Shown in pieces: positions 16,189 through 24,785 of a DNA stretch of 39,792 nt. This DNA comes from Paenibacillus terrae (lineage in GTDB: Bacteria > Bacillota > Bacilli > Paenibacillales > Paenibacillaceae). Every line of letters starts with the position of its first letter. The first letter of the stretch is position 1. The notes beneath the pieces were generated by a model. That model made no database searches. It worked only from the letters and a program-made list of their open reading frames with translations, and was not told the DNA's origin. Where the stretch lies: the NCBI RefSeq assembly GCF_000943545.1, contig NZ_JTHP01000059.1, forward strand, positions 1-39,792, given 5' to 3'. The translations under genes were made by a program, and so were the position numbers.

Positions 16189-17530
16189 CAGCGGCGCCCC
16201 CTCCAGTACCGGGATGCCCCAGTATCACAACATGCCCACCTGTGCAATGCACCGTCGCGTTGCGTGTATCGAACACCAGCGGGGCTTGGTCGACTAACTG
16301 CTGGTAATCCAGGGCAGAATGATCCGTCGTGATCACGACGATATCTGCACTTTCCCACAGCCGGGTGTTCGCCGCACGAGATTGGATGACCTCGCCGTTC
16401 AGCTTAAAGCTCTTTACATACGGGTCGGTGAAGCTCACTGAAGCGCCCATTTCCTTTAAGTGCTCAAACAGGACAAGAGCAGGGGATTCCCGAACATCAT
16501 CAATGTCTTTTTTGTAGGCAACGCCCGCCAAAACGATCTCGGCCTTGTTCATGGCTTTGCCTTCCTTGGCAAGCAGAGCTTCAATTCGCTCCGCTATATA
16601 CAGTGGCATGCGCCGATTCATACGGTCTGCCAAGTCCACAAATTCCAGCGGAAACCCATGCTGCTCGGATTTCCATGACAAATACAGCGGATCGACCGGA
16701 ATACAGTGACCCCCGATGCCAGGTCCCGGATAGAACGGCATATAGCCGAAGGGCTTCGTTGCTGCCGCATCCAGCACCTCCCATATGTTGATACCAATTT
16801 TCTCACAGGCCGCTGTCAGCTCATTGACCATCCCGATGTTGACGCTGCGGAACGTATTCTCGAACAGCTTCGCGGCTTCTGCGACTGTTGTCGAGCTGAC
16901 TGGAACCATTTGCTCCAGAAAGGAGCCGTAAAAGGCTACTCCTGCTGCCAGGCAGTCCGGTGTACAGCCACCGATCACCTTGGGCGTGTTCCGAATGTTA
17001 AAATGAACACTACCCGGATCGACACGCTCTGGTGAAAAACACACGTAAAAATCCTGACCTACCGTCCAGTCCCTTCGCTGTTCAATCACCGGGCGGATCA
17101 GTTCCTCCGTTGTTCCCGGATACGTGGTGCTTTCCAAAATCAGCAGCGTCTGTTTTCGCAAATGGGGGATAGCTTGGTCGATAGCCGTTTCTATATAGGA
17201 CGTATCCGGCTGATGATCATCCGTCAGTGGCGTAGGCACGCAGATGACGACGATATCCGAATGCTCCAGCACCTTGATATCTGTAACCGGATGCAATCGC
17301 TGCCCGATCAGCCCCTCCAATGCATCATCGCCAATATCTATGATGTACGATTGTCCTTGAAGCAGCTTGGCTACTTTGGTCGGATCGGAATCCACACCAT
17401 ACACGTCATAACCAGCTCGTGCCATTTCCACAGCCATCGGCAGTCCCACGTAACCGAGGCCGATCACCGCAACCTTTACCGTGCCTTTACTTATTTTTTC
17501 TATAAGTTGCAAAATACCCACCTCTTTCAT
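16181..17530 (-). CDS. nucleotide-sugar 6-dehydrogenase (UDP-GlcNAc/UDP-Glc type, WbpA-like)
   Basis: Oxidises a UDP-sugar to the uronic acid with NAD+. 449 residues: Rossmann motif VIGLGYVGLPMAVEMA at about 22-37, ICVPTPLTD at about 96-104, SPERVDPG at about 166-173, FENTFRSVNI at about 223-232, and the active-site Cys276 in GIGGHCIPVDPLYL. The FYPGPGIGGHCIP context favours UDP-GlcNAc or UDP-ManNAc enzymes of the WbpA type over UDP-glucose. The substrate is inferred. Its ATG overlaps the dehydratase stop (ATGA). Confidence 0.9.
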   Translation of the reverse strand: MKEVGILQLIEKISKGTVKVAVIGLGYVGLPMAVEMARAGYDVYGVDSDPTKVAKLLQGQSYIIDIGDDALEGLIGQRLHPVTDIKVLEHSDIVVICVPTPLTDDHQPDTSYIETAIDQAIPHLRKQTLLILESTTYPGTTEELIRPVIEQRRDWTVGQDFYVCFSPERVDPGSVHFNIRNTPKVIGGCTPDCLAAGVAFYGSFLEQMVPVSSTTVAEAAKLFENTFRSVNIGMVNELTAACEKIGINIWEVLDAAATKPFGYMPFYPGPGIGGHCIPVDPLYLSWKSEQHGFPLEFVDLADRMNRRMPLYIAERIEALLAKEGKAMNKAEIVLAGVAYKKDIDDVRESPALVLFEHLKEMGASVSFTDPYVKSFKLNGEVIQSRAANTRLWESADIVVITTDHSALDYQQLVDQAPLVFDTRNATVHCTGGHVVILGHPGTGGGAAVG

Positions 17531-18513
17531 CGTTGCTCCATACCTCGCAATAGCTCAGCAATGCCTGCGCGGTCCATTAACTCATCGTCCGAGCGGTATT
17601 GATCAAAGCTCACCCGTTCCAGCCCGCCATACTGGCTCAGTAATCGCTTGTTTGCCTGCTGTGGGAGAATGACAAAATAACGATCATCATAGCGGTACGT
17701 GTGCGGCACCTCATAAGGAGAAATCAGCACCTCATGCAGCTTTTCCCCACCGCGTATGCCGATTTCTTTTACTTTCAAGGCTGGCTGGCCCGCCTGCTCC
17801 TTCATCACTTCCGCCAGATCCGCAATGTTGCAGCCCTTCATTTTCATAACCAGCGTCTCTCCACCAATCGCTGTCACAGAAGCCTTCAACAGCAAGCCAA
17901 TAGCCTCTCCAAGCGTGAGGAAAAAGCGGGTCATATCAGGACTCGTCAGTGTCAAATCCTGCCCTTCCGCAATCTGGCGCTTGAACAGCGGCACAACACT
18001 TCCGCTCGTACCCAGCACATTGCCGCCGCGAATGCACACAAAACGAGTGCGCTCACTCAGATCGTTGGCACGAATCATCAGCCTTTCGCCAATCGCCTTT
18101 GTCATGCCATATACATTCACCGGGTCTACTGCCTTGTCTGTAGAGACGTCAATAACCTTGGTGACTCCCTGCTCAATGCTGGCCCGGATTACATTTTGCG
18201 TACCGTGTACATTCGTCTTGAAAGCCTCCTCCGGCTGTCTCTCGCATACAGGAACATGCTTCAACGCCGCCAGATGGAATACATAATCCATCCCGCGACA
18301 TGCCTCTTGTAATGCCTGAAGATCCCGAATATCACCAATAACGAAATTCAACCGGGGATCAAACTGGAATTGACGCTGCATTGCAATCTGTGCAAATTCA
18401 CCACGTGAAAAAACACGAATTTCCGCTGGCCCTTCCTTGAGCAATTCCTCCGTCAGACGTTGCCCCCAAGATCCCGTTCCTCCGGTCACCAGCAGTTTTT
18501 TGCCTTCGAACAA
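17527..18513 (-). CDS. UDP-GlcNAc 4,6-dehydratase-like SDR (FlaA1/CapD/PseB family)
   Basis: 328 residues of a single-domain extended SDR. VTGGTGSWGQ (9-18) binds NAD(P); VFHLAALKHVPVCE and STDKAVDPVNVYGMTKA carry the active site with Y-x3-K. Later GGNVLGTSGSVVPLF and GIRGGEKLHEVLI match polysaccharide_synt_2. Such enzymes start pseudaminic acid, legionaminic acid or FucNAc-type sugar pathways. The start is TTG (18513-18511), placed nine bases after AGGAGG. The longer frame to 18588 would overlap the upstream gene and has no such site. Confidence 0.9.
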   Translation of the reverse strand: MFEGKKLLVTGGTGSWGQRLTEELLKEGPAEIRVFSRGEFAQIAMQRQFQFDPRLNFVIGDIRDLQALQEACRGMDYVFHLAALKHVPVCERQPEEAFKTNVHGTQNVIRASIEQGVTKVIDVSTDKAVDPVNVYGMTKAIGERLMIRANDLSERTRFVCIRGGNVLGTSGSVVPLFKRQIAEGQDLTLTSPDMTRFFLTLGEAIGLLLKASVTAIGGETLVMKMKGCNIADLAEVMKEQAGQPALKVKEIGIRGGEKLHEVLISPYEVPHTYRYDDRYFVILPQQANKRLLSQYGGLERVSFDQYRSDDELMDRAGIAELLRGMEQR

Positions 18514-18532
18514 TATAATCTCCTCCTGACCG

Positions 18533-19240
18533 TTACAAATTGGCAGTGCCCGTTCCCAGAAATTCAGCCAGCACAGCCTTCGTGTCATCCTCTGTCAGCC
18601 GATCCTTCACTGGCACTTTTTTTACCGAGGTATTAGCGGCGTGTATGACATTCACGTAGTTACGATGCGGAATCACCTCATGCGGCAGCTCCGTTACATA
18701 TCCATGCGTGCCCTTGCCGGGAATGACAATACGATAATCATCCAGAAAATCCTTTGCTTGATAGCGGAACACATAAAAGGAGGGCGAACGGTGAAATACC
18801 GATGCCATCTGACCTTCTACGGCATCCCACAGGTAACCCATCTGGTTCACCAACGCGACCGTATCCGGCTGAAATTCGTAATCATGCAACTGTTGTACAA
18901 ACGATTGATGATACAAATCGTCGGAATCAATTCGCGCAATAAGCAGTTCGTCCGCAGCTTCGATATACGCATTAATGCGGTGCTTGCTTTCGATGCTCGT
19001 GCCAAAGCGGATATGGTCGGGAATCGGCTCACGCTTGGCTAATTCATCCTCCACGATGTCACTGCATCCGCCCGCCAGCTTGACGACAGACAAGAAATCC
19101 GCATTCGTCTGACTGAGCAAGCTGCGCAGCGTAAAGGTTCTGAATACATCTAACCGCTCGCTGATCCACTCACGTGTCAGCCGATTGGGATTCATCCCGT
19201 AGTTATTAAAATTAATTTCAATCACAATCTTGCGATTCAT
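18533..19240 (-). CDS. putative glycosyltransferase (rhamnosyltransferase-like)
   Basis: 235 residues and first gene of the glycan operon. The order FRTFTLRSLLSQTN, ELLIARIDSDDLYHQSFVQQL (DxD-like at about 98-102) and ALVNQMGYLWDAVEG matches putative rhamnosyl/glycosyltransferase proteins with a GT-A fold. GGGAGG lies eight bases before the ATG. 19 bp separates its stop from the TTG start of the dehydratase. Donor and acceptor cannot be read from sequence. Confidence 0.75.
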   Translation of the reverse strand: MNRKIVIEINFNNYGMNPNRLTREWISERLDVFRTFTLRSLLSQTNADFLSVVKLAGGCSDIVEDELAKREPIPDHIRFGTSIESKHRINAYIEAADELLIARIDSDDLYHQSFVQQLHDYEFQPDTVALVNQMGYLWDAVEGQMASVFHRSPSFYVFRYQAKDFLDDYRIVIPGKGTHGYVTELPHEVIPHRNYVNVIHAANTSVKKVPVKDRLTEDDTKAVLAEFLGTGTANL

Positions 19241-19415
19241 TTATCTTCCTCCCTTTCAACCGTCTCCTCACAAGTTATGAAACCGCTGGGGAAACGGCAC
19301 GTATAAATGCATCAACTCTTTCAATAAATAGGTAGAATCCAAAAAGAATAGCTGATCATACAAAAACCTTGCCGCTTTCGACATATGATAGAATACAGAG
19401 TTTTTTGTACCATTG

Positions 19416-19531
19416 AGCATTTTGCATCAATCCCAAGAGCGATTTCAAATCAGCAATATATAGATCGAAACGGTTTAGTTCGTCTATATATTGTACTTTC
19501 GAGCGTTGGGAATCGAATGATGCAAAATGCT
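19416..19531. repeat. ~115-bp imperfect palindromic element, copy B
   Basis: Terminal arms AGCATTTTGCA / TGCAAAATGCT are perfect inverted repeats; the internal CAATATATAGATCGAA and TTCGTCTATATATTGTAC match copy A at 13019-13134. The arm changes relative to copy A are compensated on both sides (GGA to GCA, TCC to TGC). It lies in the 340-bp divergent gap between the glycan operon and the GT-D gene. Confidence 0.8.
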
Positions 19532-19580
19532 GACCATTCTAAAAGCTGAAGAAGAAGGATAGACAGGGAGGAAGCATGAT

Positions 19581-20294
19581 ATGACTAAGTCAAAGTATCT
19601 GGAGATTGACGAGGTACTGAATCATTTGAAGTTGGCACTGGATCAACAGCAGCCCTTCTCGCTTATTCGGATTGGGGATGGTGAAAATTTGATTTTGTCT
19701 CAGGATACCGTCTGGCCGATAGAAAAGGTGTTGCAGGAACGTTGGGCAGTCAAAGCCAATCTCGGGCAAAAAGGATTGTTTCTACCGAATACGGAATTGC
19801 GAGATGCGGTGGCCGAGGCAGTACGCAAAGCCGACATTGCTGGCATCCTGCCTTATGATGACGAATCTATCAAAGCACCTTCCTATATGAAGCGGGAGCT
19901 GACCGACCAGGTTTTTAACCATTACGGCCTCTCTCCTGCGCTGACCTGCCATGCCTGCCTGAACCGGTATTTGGCTGAGACACCCGCTTTCTGGGACATG
20001 CTTAAAAATCGGCGCATCCTGCTCGTCACCCGTACAGCCGCCGAAGTGAAGCCCGTCCTTGAAGCCGAGCCGTATCAGCTGCATATCCCGCACACGCTTA
20101 CATTTCATCAATATGAACAAATGGATAAAACGCTCCATTGGATTGCAGCGTATAAAGATGACTTTGATATTGCGCTATTCTCCTGTGGGGTCAATGCGGT
20201 CGTACTGGCGCAAAAAACGGCAGAACTTACTGGCAAAGTAGGTATAGACTTCGGCAAGGCAATTAATATCGTAATGTTCGGCAAAGCGAATTAA
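19581..20294 (+). CDS. GT-D fold glycosyltransferase
   Basis: 237 residues. LIRIGDGENLIL (about 28-39) carries the DGE signature of the GT-D fold (the DUF1792 structural class), and CHACLNRYL, RILLVTRTAAEV and IALFSCGVNAVVLAQ fit the same family. It is likely cytosolic and transfers a sugar onto a glycoprotein or glycan. The donor is unknown. It is divergent from the five-gene glycan operon with a shared upstream region and probably acts in the same pathway. Confidence 0.8.
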   Translation: MTKSKYLEIDEVLNHLKLALDQQQPFSLIRIGDGENLILSQDTVWPIEKVLQERWAVKANLGQKGLFLPNTELRDAVAEAVRKADIAGILPYDDESIKAPSYMKRELTDQVFNHYGLSPALTCHACLNRYLAETPAFWDMLKNRRILLVTRTAAEVKPVLEAEPYQLHIPHTLTFHQYEQMDKTLHWIAAYKDDFDIALFSCGVNAVVLAQKTAELTGKVGIDFGKAINIVMFGKAN

Positions 20295-20320
20295 TGGATA
20301 GCCTCTGCTTCTCATATCAA

Positions 20321-20357
20321 AAAAGCACTAGCAAATTCAAGATTTGCTGGTGCTTTT
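20321..20357 (+). terminator. Rho-independent terminator after the GT-D gene
   Basis: AAAAGCACTAGCAAAT (20321-20336) pairs with 20342-20357 over 16 positions with one G-U pair, ending in TTTT. Confidence 0.85.
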
Positions 20358-20441
20358 GGCTATCACAAACCGTCCTAAAGTCCGTGGTCGCATGGAATAT
20401 CCATATAAAGCCTTGAAATCTTATTTGCTTAAAAATAGACT

Positions 20442-20470
20442 TTGAGATTTCCTGTCACTTATTTTACAAT
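20442..20470 (+). promoter_or_regulatory. sigma-A-type promoter of the SGNH esterase gene
   Basis: TTGAGA (20442-20447) and TACAAT (20465-20470) are separated by 17 bp, about 50 bp upstream of the start at 20519. Confidence 0.7.
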
Positions 20471-20518
20471 ATTATAGAAACTAGCATTAAATTGGAGATC
20501 ATGAGGAGGATATCGTAA

Positions 20519-21646
20519 ATGACACATAACAAGAAATTGAAGACATATCCACTTACCAAAGCTAAGCATGTAAAGGTTCATGGTCGAACTACGCAAACAC
20601 TTACACCACTAACTCTGTTTTGGACAGGCAGCGGCATTGAATTGAATATGAAGGGCTCGGAGCTGTGGATTGAAATTGAGGCCGATTACCAGGTGTATGA
20701 GCACTGGATCAGTATTGTCATCAATGGTGCCCCGATGAGCCGTCTGATGGTGACCGCAGGACGGCATTGGATTTGTCTTTTGAGAGGAATGAATCCTGAC
20801 ATGGTTAAAAATGTCCGGGTGGTCAAGGATGTCCAGCCTATGAGTTCGGACTCGCGCTGCTTGTTGCAAATTCATGCCCTGAGGGTTGACGGAGAATTAC
20901 TGCCGGTCACCGATAAGCCCCACAAAATGGAATTTATCGGTGACAGTATTACCTCGGGAGAAGGAACAATTGGAGCGAAGGAGGAGACAGACTGGGTCCC
21001 CATGCTGTTCACGGCACTACGCAATTATACAGCCATAACAGCCGAAGCACTGAATGCGGACTACCGAGTGTTATCACAAAGCGGATGGGGTGTCCTAACA
21101 AGCTGGGATAATAATCCGCATGCGAACATTCCGGCATATTATGAGCAGGTATGTGGTGTGCTCACCGGAGAGAAAAATGAAGCATTAGGGGCATTTTCCG
21201 ATCATGATTTTACCTCATGGCAGCCGGACGTGGTCGTGGTGAATTTGGGGACTAATGACGGGGGAGCCTTTTATTCTCCTGCATGGACGGACCCCGTAAG
21301 CGGGAAAGTGTACAAGCAACGCTTGAACGAGGACGGCTCATTCAATGAAGAAGATTTACAAGCTTTTGAAAACGCTATCACAAATTTCCTTGCCAAGCTT
21401 CGGACCTGTAATCCTGCTGCCCATATTGTGTGGGCCTATGGGATGCTTGGCACTCCGATGATGCCAGCAATCTACCGGGCGGTAGGCGCGTACAAGAAAA
21501 GAACGAGGGATCGGAATGTGTCCGTATTCCAACTGCCAAACACGACGGAAGAAACGATAGGGTCTCGCAGCCATCCAGGGCTCCCCTCCCATACCAAAGC
21601 GGCAGATGAGTTGACAGGGTATTTGCGAGAAATTTTAAAGAATTAG
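20519..21646 (+). CDS. SGNH/GDSL hydrolase, carbohydrate esterase family 2-like
   Basis: 375 residues, no signal peptide. An N-terminal beta-sandwich (about 10-130) precedes an SGNH domain: block I EFIGDSITSGEG with the catalytic Ser at about 144, block III VVNLGTNDGGAF with Asn, and block V HPGLPSHTKAADEL with Asp-like/His catalytic residue. This two-domain layout is typical of CE2 acetyl-esterases that deacetylate sugars. Lack of a signal peptide suggests an intracellular role on imported oligosaccharides. GAGGAGG lies nine bases before the ATG. Confidence 0.85.
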   Translation: MTHNKKLKTYPLTKAKHVKVHGRTTQTLTPLTLFWTGSGIELNMKGSELWIEIEADYQVYEHWISIVINGAPMSRLMVTAGRHWICLLRGMNPDMVKNVRVVKDVQPMSSDSRCLLQIHALRVDGELLPVTDKPHKMEFIGDSITSGEGTIGAKEETDWVPMLFTALRNYTAITAEALNADYRVLSQSGWGVLTSWDNNPHANIPAYYEQVCGVLTGEKNEALGAFSDHDFTSWQPDVVVVNLGTNDGGAFYSPAWTDPVSGKVYKQRLNEDGSFNEEDLQAFENAITNFLAKLRTCNPAAHIVWAYGMLGTPMMPAIYRAVGAYKKRTRDRNVSVFQLPNTTEETIGSRSHPGLPSHTKAADELTGYLREILKN

Positions 21647-21703
21647 AATCCAGGAAGCGGAATCAACTCTGTTCAACCACTCTCATGAAGTAAACATAAC
21701 ATC

Positions 21704-21737
21704 ACAACACCCAGGATATTTGTGTTCTGGGTGTTGT
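21704..21737 (+). terminator. terminator downstream of the esterase gene
   Basis: ACAACACCCAG (21704-21714) pairs with CTGGGTGTTGT (21727-21737), followed by TGTTG. Confidence 0.7.
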
Positions 21738-21806
21738 TGTTGACAATCATAGGAGTATCATGAACAGGCGGCAAGTTCCTAATAAGGAAATACTCGTCTG
21801 ATATAT

Positions 21807-22223
21807 TTAGAAAAAAGGAGTCGAAGCGATGCCAGTAAATACCTCCGGACCGTTACGTACGGTCGTCGATACCCCGGAAATATAAGAGGAATACACCGTT
21901 TGTATCGCCCATGGCGCGGAAAGATCCTGTGCATTAAAAGCTTGCGTTTCAGTGGCTCCTGTGACGCCAAGTACACCCTCTGCCCGGTAAATAACATCGT
22001 TCGGATCGTAGTCGGCACCACGCACGATTTCAATCGCATACGTATCACCAAGCTCACCGATTAGGCCAATGGAACCGCTAAAAGTCACAATCGGGACTGG
22101 CACAAGAAAGGTTCGTAGCCCAATCAGGCCGAACCGCTCCGGTTCAGGACCCAGCTGGATATCGGGACCCTCACCTGTTTTTGATGAATTTGTTGAACTT
22201 CTCATATCCAGAAAAAAACCCAT
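21807..22223 (-). CDS. hypothetical protein, beta-rich, 138 aa
   Basis: No family recognised. After a short Ser/Thr-rich N-terminus the protein is mostly alternating hydrophobic strands with Gly/Thr/Ser turns (FSGSIGLIGEL, VLGVTGATETQAFNA, SSYISGVSTTV), as in bacterial coat- or exosporium-like beta proteins. There is no signal peptide or cysteine. GGAGGG lies seven bases before the ATG. It is divergent from the chemotaxis receptor, with 165 bp between the starts. Confidence 0.6.
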   Translation of the reverse strand: MGFFLDMRSSTNSSKTGEGPDIQLGPEPERFGLIGLRTFLVPVPIVTFSGSIGLIGELGDTYAIEIVRGADYDPNDVIYRAEGVLGVTGATETQAFNAQDLSAPWAIQTVYSSYISGVSTTVRNGPEVFTGIASTPFF

Positions 22224-22388
22224 TGCTCATCCCTCCAAATTGCAAGATACTCCATGTTATGCAAGAAATTATTCAGCGTATTGGACAAATTAGCAATAAA
22301 TCTATCATTTCAGCTTAAAATAACCGATAGTAAATACATATGATATAAGCACTAGAAATGAATATGTAGATAGAAAGCAGGGGGTTTG

Positions 22389-24383
22389 ATGAAACAACTG
22401 AAACGACTGAAAACTTTAACGCTTCGCAAAAAATTGACAGCAGCATTCCTGCTGGTCATGCTTGTTCCTAGCATTATTGTCAGCTCTTTTTCTTATCAGG
22501 CAGCGTATAACCAGACAGACCAGCAATTAATGGACAGTGCGACGACTAGCGTTACCGCAGCCGACCGCGCAGTCACCCAGACGATTCAAGCCAAAATTGC
22601 AGATATCGAATATTACGCTACTACGATGACGGCCAGTGACAACACTCCAGAAGCAGATGCAGCACTCCTGACGGAGCTGCAAATCTATTTGAAAATGCAT
22701 GCGGAAGCCCTCGATATGTTCGTAGGAACTCCCGAGGGAAAACTCATTATTGGCAAAGCCACAGGACTGAACGTTGACCCTCGTGAGCGTCCGTGGTACA
22801 AACAGGCCATGGAGAAACCCGGACAAACGGTGATCAGCCCTGTCGGACTCAATTCGAACAAGGTCGCTGTCGTGTACATATCACGTACGCTTCCTGACAA
22901 TAGCGGTGTTCTTGGTCTTTCCCTGAACCTGAACAATTTAAAGGAAATTACGAATTTAAAAATCGGGCAGCAAGGTTATGTCATGATATTGGATAACACT
23001 AAGCGCATCGTTACCCACCCGACAGAAGTCAGCGGAAGTACCCAATTGGGTGAAAAACTGCTGCAACTGTTTGCCTCCAAGGAAGGCAGCTTTAATTATG
23101 ATCTGAATGGCGTATCTAAAAACCTGATTTTTAAAACCAACGCTCTGACCGGCTGGAAAATTGCTGGAACGATGGACAAATCAGAAACGAGTGCCTCCGC
23201 CAAACCGATCCTCATCACGACCATCGTGGTGCTGGTCATTTCAGCTATCATTATCGGTGTGCTGGCGCTGTGGTTAATCAGCAGTATACTCAAACCGATC
23301 CAAAGATTGCGTAATTCTATGGATGCTATCAGCCAAGGCAATCTTTCCATCAATGTCGCTACGAACAGCACAGATGAAATCGGCGACTTATCGAGATATT
23401 TTCAAAAAACGGTGGATAGCCTGCGTAACATGATCAGAGAAATCCAAGCCATGACAGGCAATCTGTCGGCCTCCTCGCAAGAGCTCGCGGCAGGCGCAGA
23501 ACAAACCACCCGCGCGATTGAGCATGTGACCGAAGCCATTCAGGATGTGGCCGCAGGCAGCGAAAGACAAGCCAACAGCGCCAAAGAAAATCAGGATCGT
23601 GTGTCAGGCATGTCAACAGATATCGCAGCCATGACCGAGGCTATGACTGAAATGACCACTTACTCTTCACAGGCCATTCAGGCGTCGGATGCAGGCAGTG
23701 AGCATATCGGCAATAGTGTCGTTTCCATTGATGGCATTCGTACTACAGTGGAAGAGCTGGATGCGATTATCGGCGCTTTGAGTGAACGATCCGGGCGAAT
23801 CGGAACGATTGTCACCGTCATTACAGAAATCGCCAGCCAGACCAATTTGCTTGCCCTGAACGCCTCAATTGAAGCAGCACGCGCCGGGGAGCATGGTAAA
23901 GGCTTTGCTGTCGTAGCGACTGAAGTCCGCAAGCTGGCGGAAAATTCAGCTCATTCGGCACAACAGATCCGTGAGCAAATTCAAGGGATTCAAAACGGCG
24001 TATCCGAGGCCCTGACCTCGATGGAATCTGCCAAAGAGCGCGTAAGCGAAGGCATTAATTCCGTGGATCTGTCCGGCCGCTCCTTCTCCCGTATTCGTAG
24101 AGCGATCGTTAAATCGGCGAAGCAGCTTGATAACGTCTCAGCTTCTACAGCAGGAGTAGCACAAGGAACAAGTGCAGTGGTCGGCAGTATGGAGGAAATT
24201 ACACGTATTGCCGAAGAAGCCGCATCCCATACCGAGACGGTATCTGCGGCCGCAGAGGAACAGCTCGCCTCCATGGAAGAGATCGGTTCGTCTGCCGCAG
24301 ATTTAACCCGTCTGGCAGAACAGCTCCAAGATTTGCTAGCACAATTCCAATTGGATGAAACAAATGACCCTTCTGACCGATAA
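22389..24383 (+). CDS. methyl-accepting chemotaxis protein with dCache sensor
   Basis: 664 residues. Membrane helix about 17-38, periplasm-facing dCache_1 sensor about 40-270 (RERPWYKQAMEKPG, GVLGLSLNLNNL, GYVMILDNTKRIVTHP), second helix about 278-302, HAMP about 300-355, then a long cytoplasmic signalling coiled coil with the conserved hairpin EIASQTNLLALNASIEAARA. The ligand is unknown; dCache domains often bind amino acids or small acids. A TTG three bases upstream (22386) is also possible; AGGGGG is close to either start. It is followed by yjfB after 37 bp. Confidence 0.93.
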   Translation: MKQLKRLKTLTLRKKLTAAFLLVMLVPSIIVSSFSYQAAYNQTDQQLMDSATTSVTAADRAVTQTIQAKIADIEYYATTMTASDNTPEADAALLTELQIYLKMHAEALDMFVGTPEGKLIIGKATGLNVDPRERPWYKQAMEKPGQTVISPVGLNSNKVAVVYISRTLPDNSGVLGLSLNLNNLKEITNLKIGQQGYVMILDNTKRIVTHPTEVSGSTQLGEKLLQLFASKEGSFNYDLNGVSKNLIFKTNALTGWKIAGTMDKSETSASAKPILITTIVVLVISAIIIGVLALWLISSILKPIQRLRNSMDAISQGNLSINVATNSTDEIGDLSRYFQKTVDSLRNMIREIQAMTGNLSASSQELAAGAEQTTRAIEHVTEAIQDVAAGSERQANSAKENQDRVSGMSTDIAAMTEAMTEMTTYSSQAIQASDAGSEHIGNSVVSIDGIRTTVEELDAIIGALSERSGRIGTIVTVITEIASQTNLLALNASIEAARAGEHGKGFAVVATEVRKLAENSAHSAQQIREQIQGIQNGVSEALTSMESAKERVSEGINSVDLSGRSFSRIRRAIVKSAKQLDNVSASTAGVAQGTSAVVGSMEEITRIAEEAASHTETVSAAAEEQLASMEEIGSSAADLTRLAEQLQDLLAQFQLDETNDPSDR

Positions 24384-24420
24384 ATAGAATGAGTCTTCAC
24401 GACAAAGGAGGAATGAAAAC

Positions 24421-24597
24421 ATGGATATCGCAGCATTATCAACGGGTATGAGCCAGGCCAGCTTGGCGCAAGCCGTGAGTGTGAAAGTATTGGGCATGGC
24501 TAAGGATCAAGCTGGTGAACAGGGACAAGCACTGATCCAGATGATGGAAAAAAGCGTACAGCCTCATCTCGGAGGTCAACTGGACCTTCGAGCGTAG
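24421..24597 (+). CDS. yjfB: YjfB family putative motility protein
   Basis: 58 residues: DIAALSTGMSQASLAQAVSV then a helix and the C-terminal LIQMMEKSVQPHLGGQLDL, the full extent of the YjfB_motility family. In Bacillus the gene belongs to the sigma-D motility regulon. Role unknown. Strong AAAGGAGG precedes the ATG by nine bases. Its location directly behind a chemotaxis receptor gene, before a terminator, suggests co-transcription. Confidence 0.88.
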   Translation: MDIAALSTGMSQASLAQAVSVKVLGMAKDQAGEQGQALIQMMEKSVQPHLGGQLDLRA

Positions 24598-24615
24598 CTT
24601 CACCACTATTCGACG

Positions 24616-24662
24616 GGCGATCTGTTCGGGTCTAAGCAGACCGGACAGGTCGCCTATTTTTT
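24616..24662 (+). terminator. terminator after mcp-yjfB
   Basis: GGCGATCTGTTCGGGTCT pairs, with a bulge and wobble pairs, with AGACCGGACAGGTCGCC, followed by TATTTTTT. Confidence 0.85.
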
Positions 24663-24785
24663 AACACATCTACCATCGCGATTTTTCGTTCAGCGCAAAA
24701 CGTAGTAAACTATACATATCGTCCACGGCCTTGGTTCGGAGGATAGAGCAAAAACCGCACAATGAAAGAGGAGGATACATAAATC

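Noticed and set aside
22330..22388. Sigma-D-type promoter before the chemotaxis receptor (AACCGATAG)
   Set aside because: The -10 is close to GCCGATAT, but no TAAA lies at the required 14-16 bp spacing, so I did not list it.
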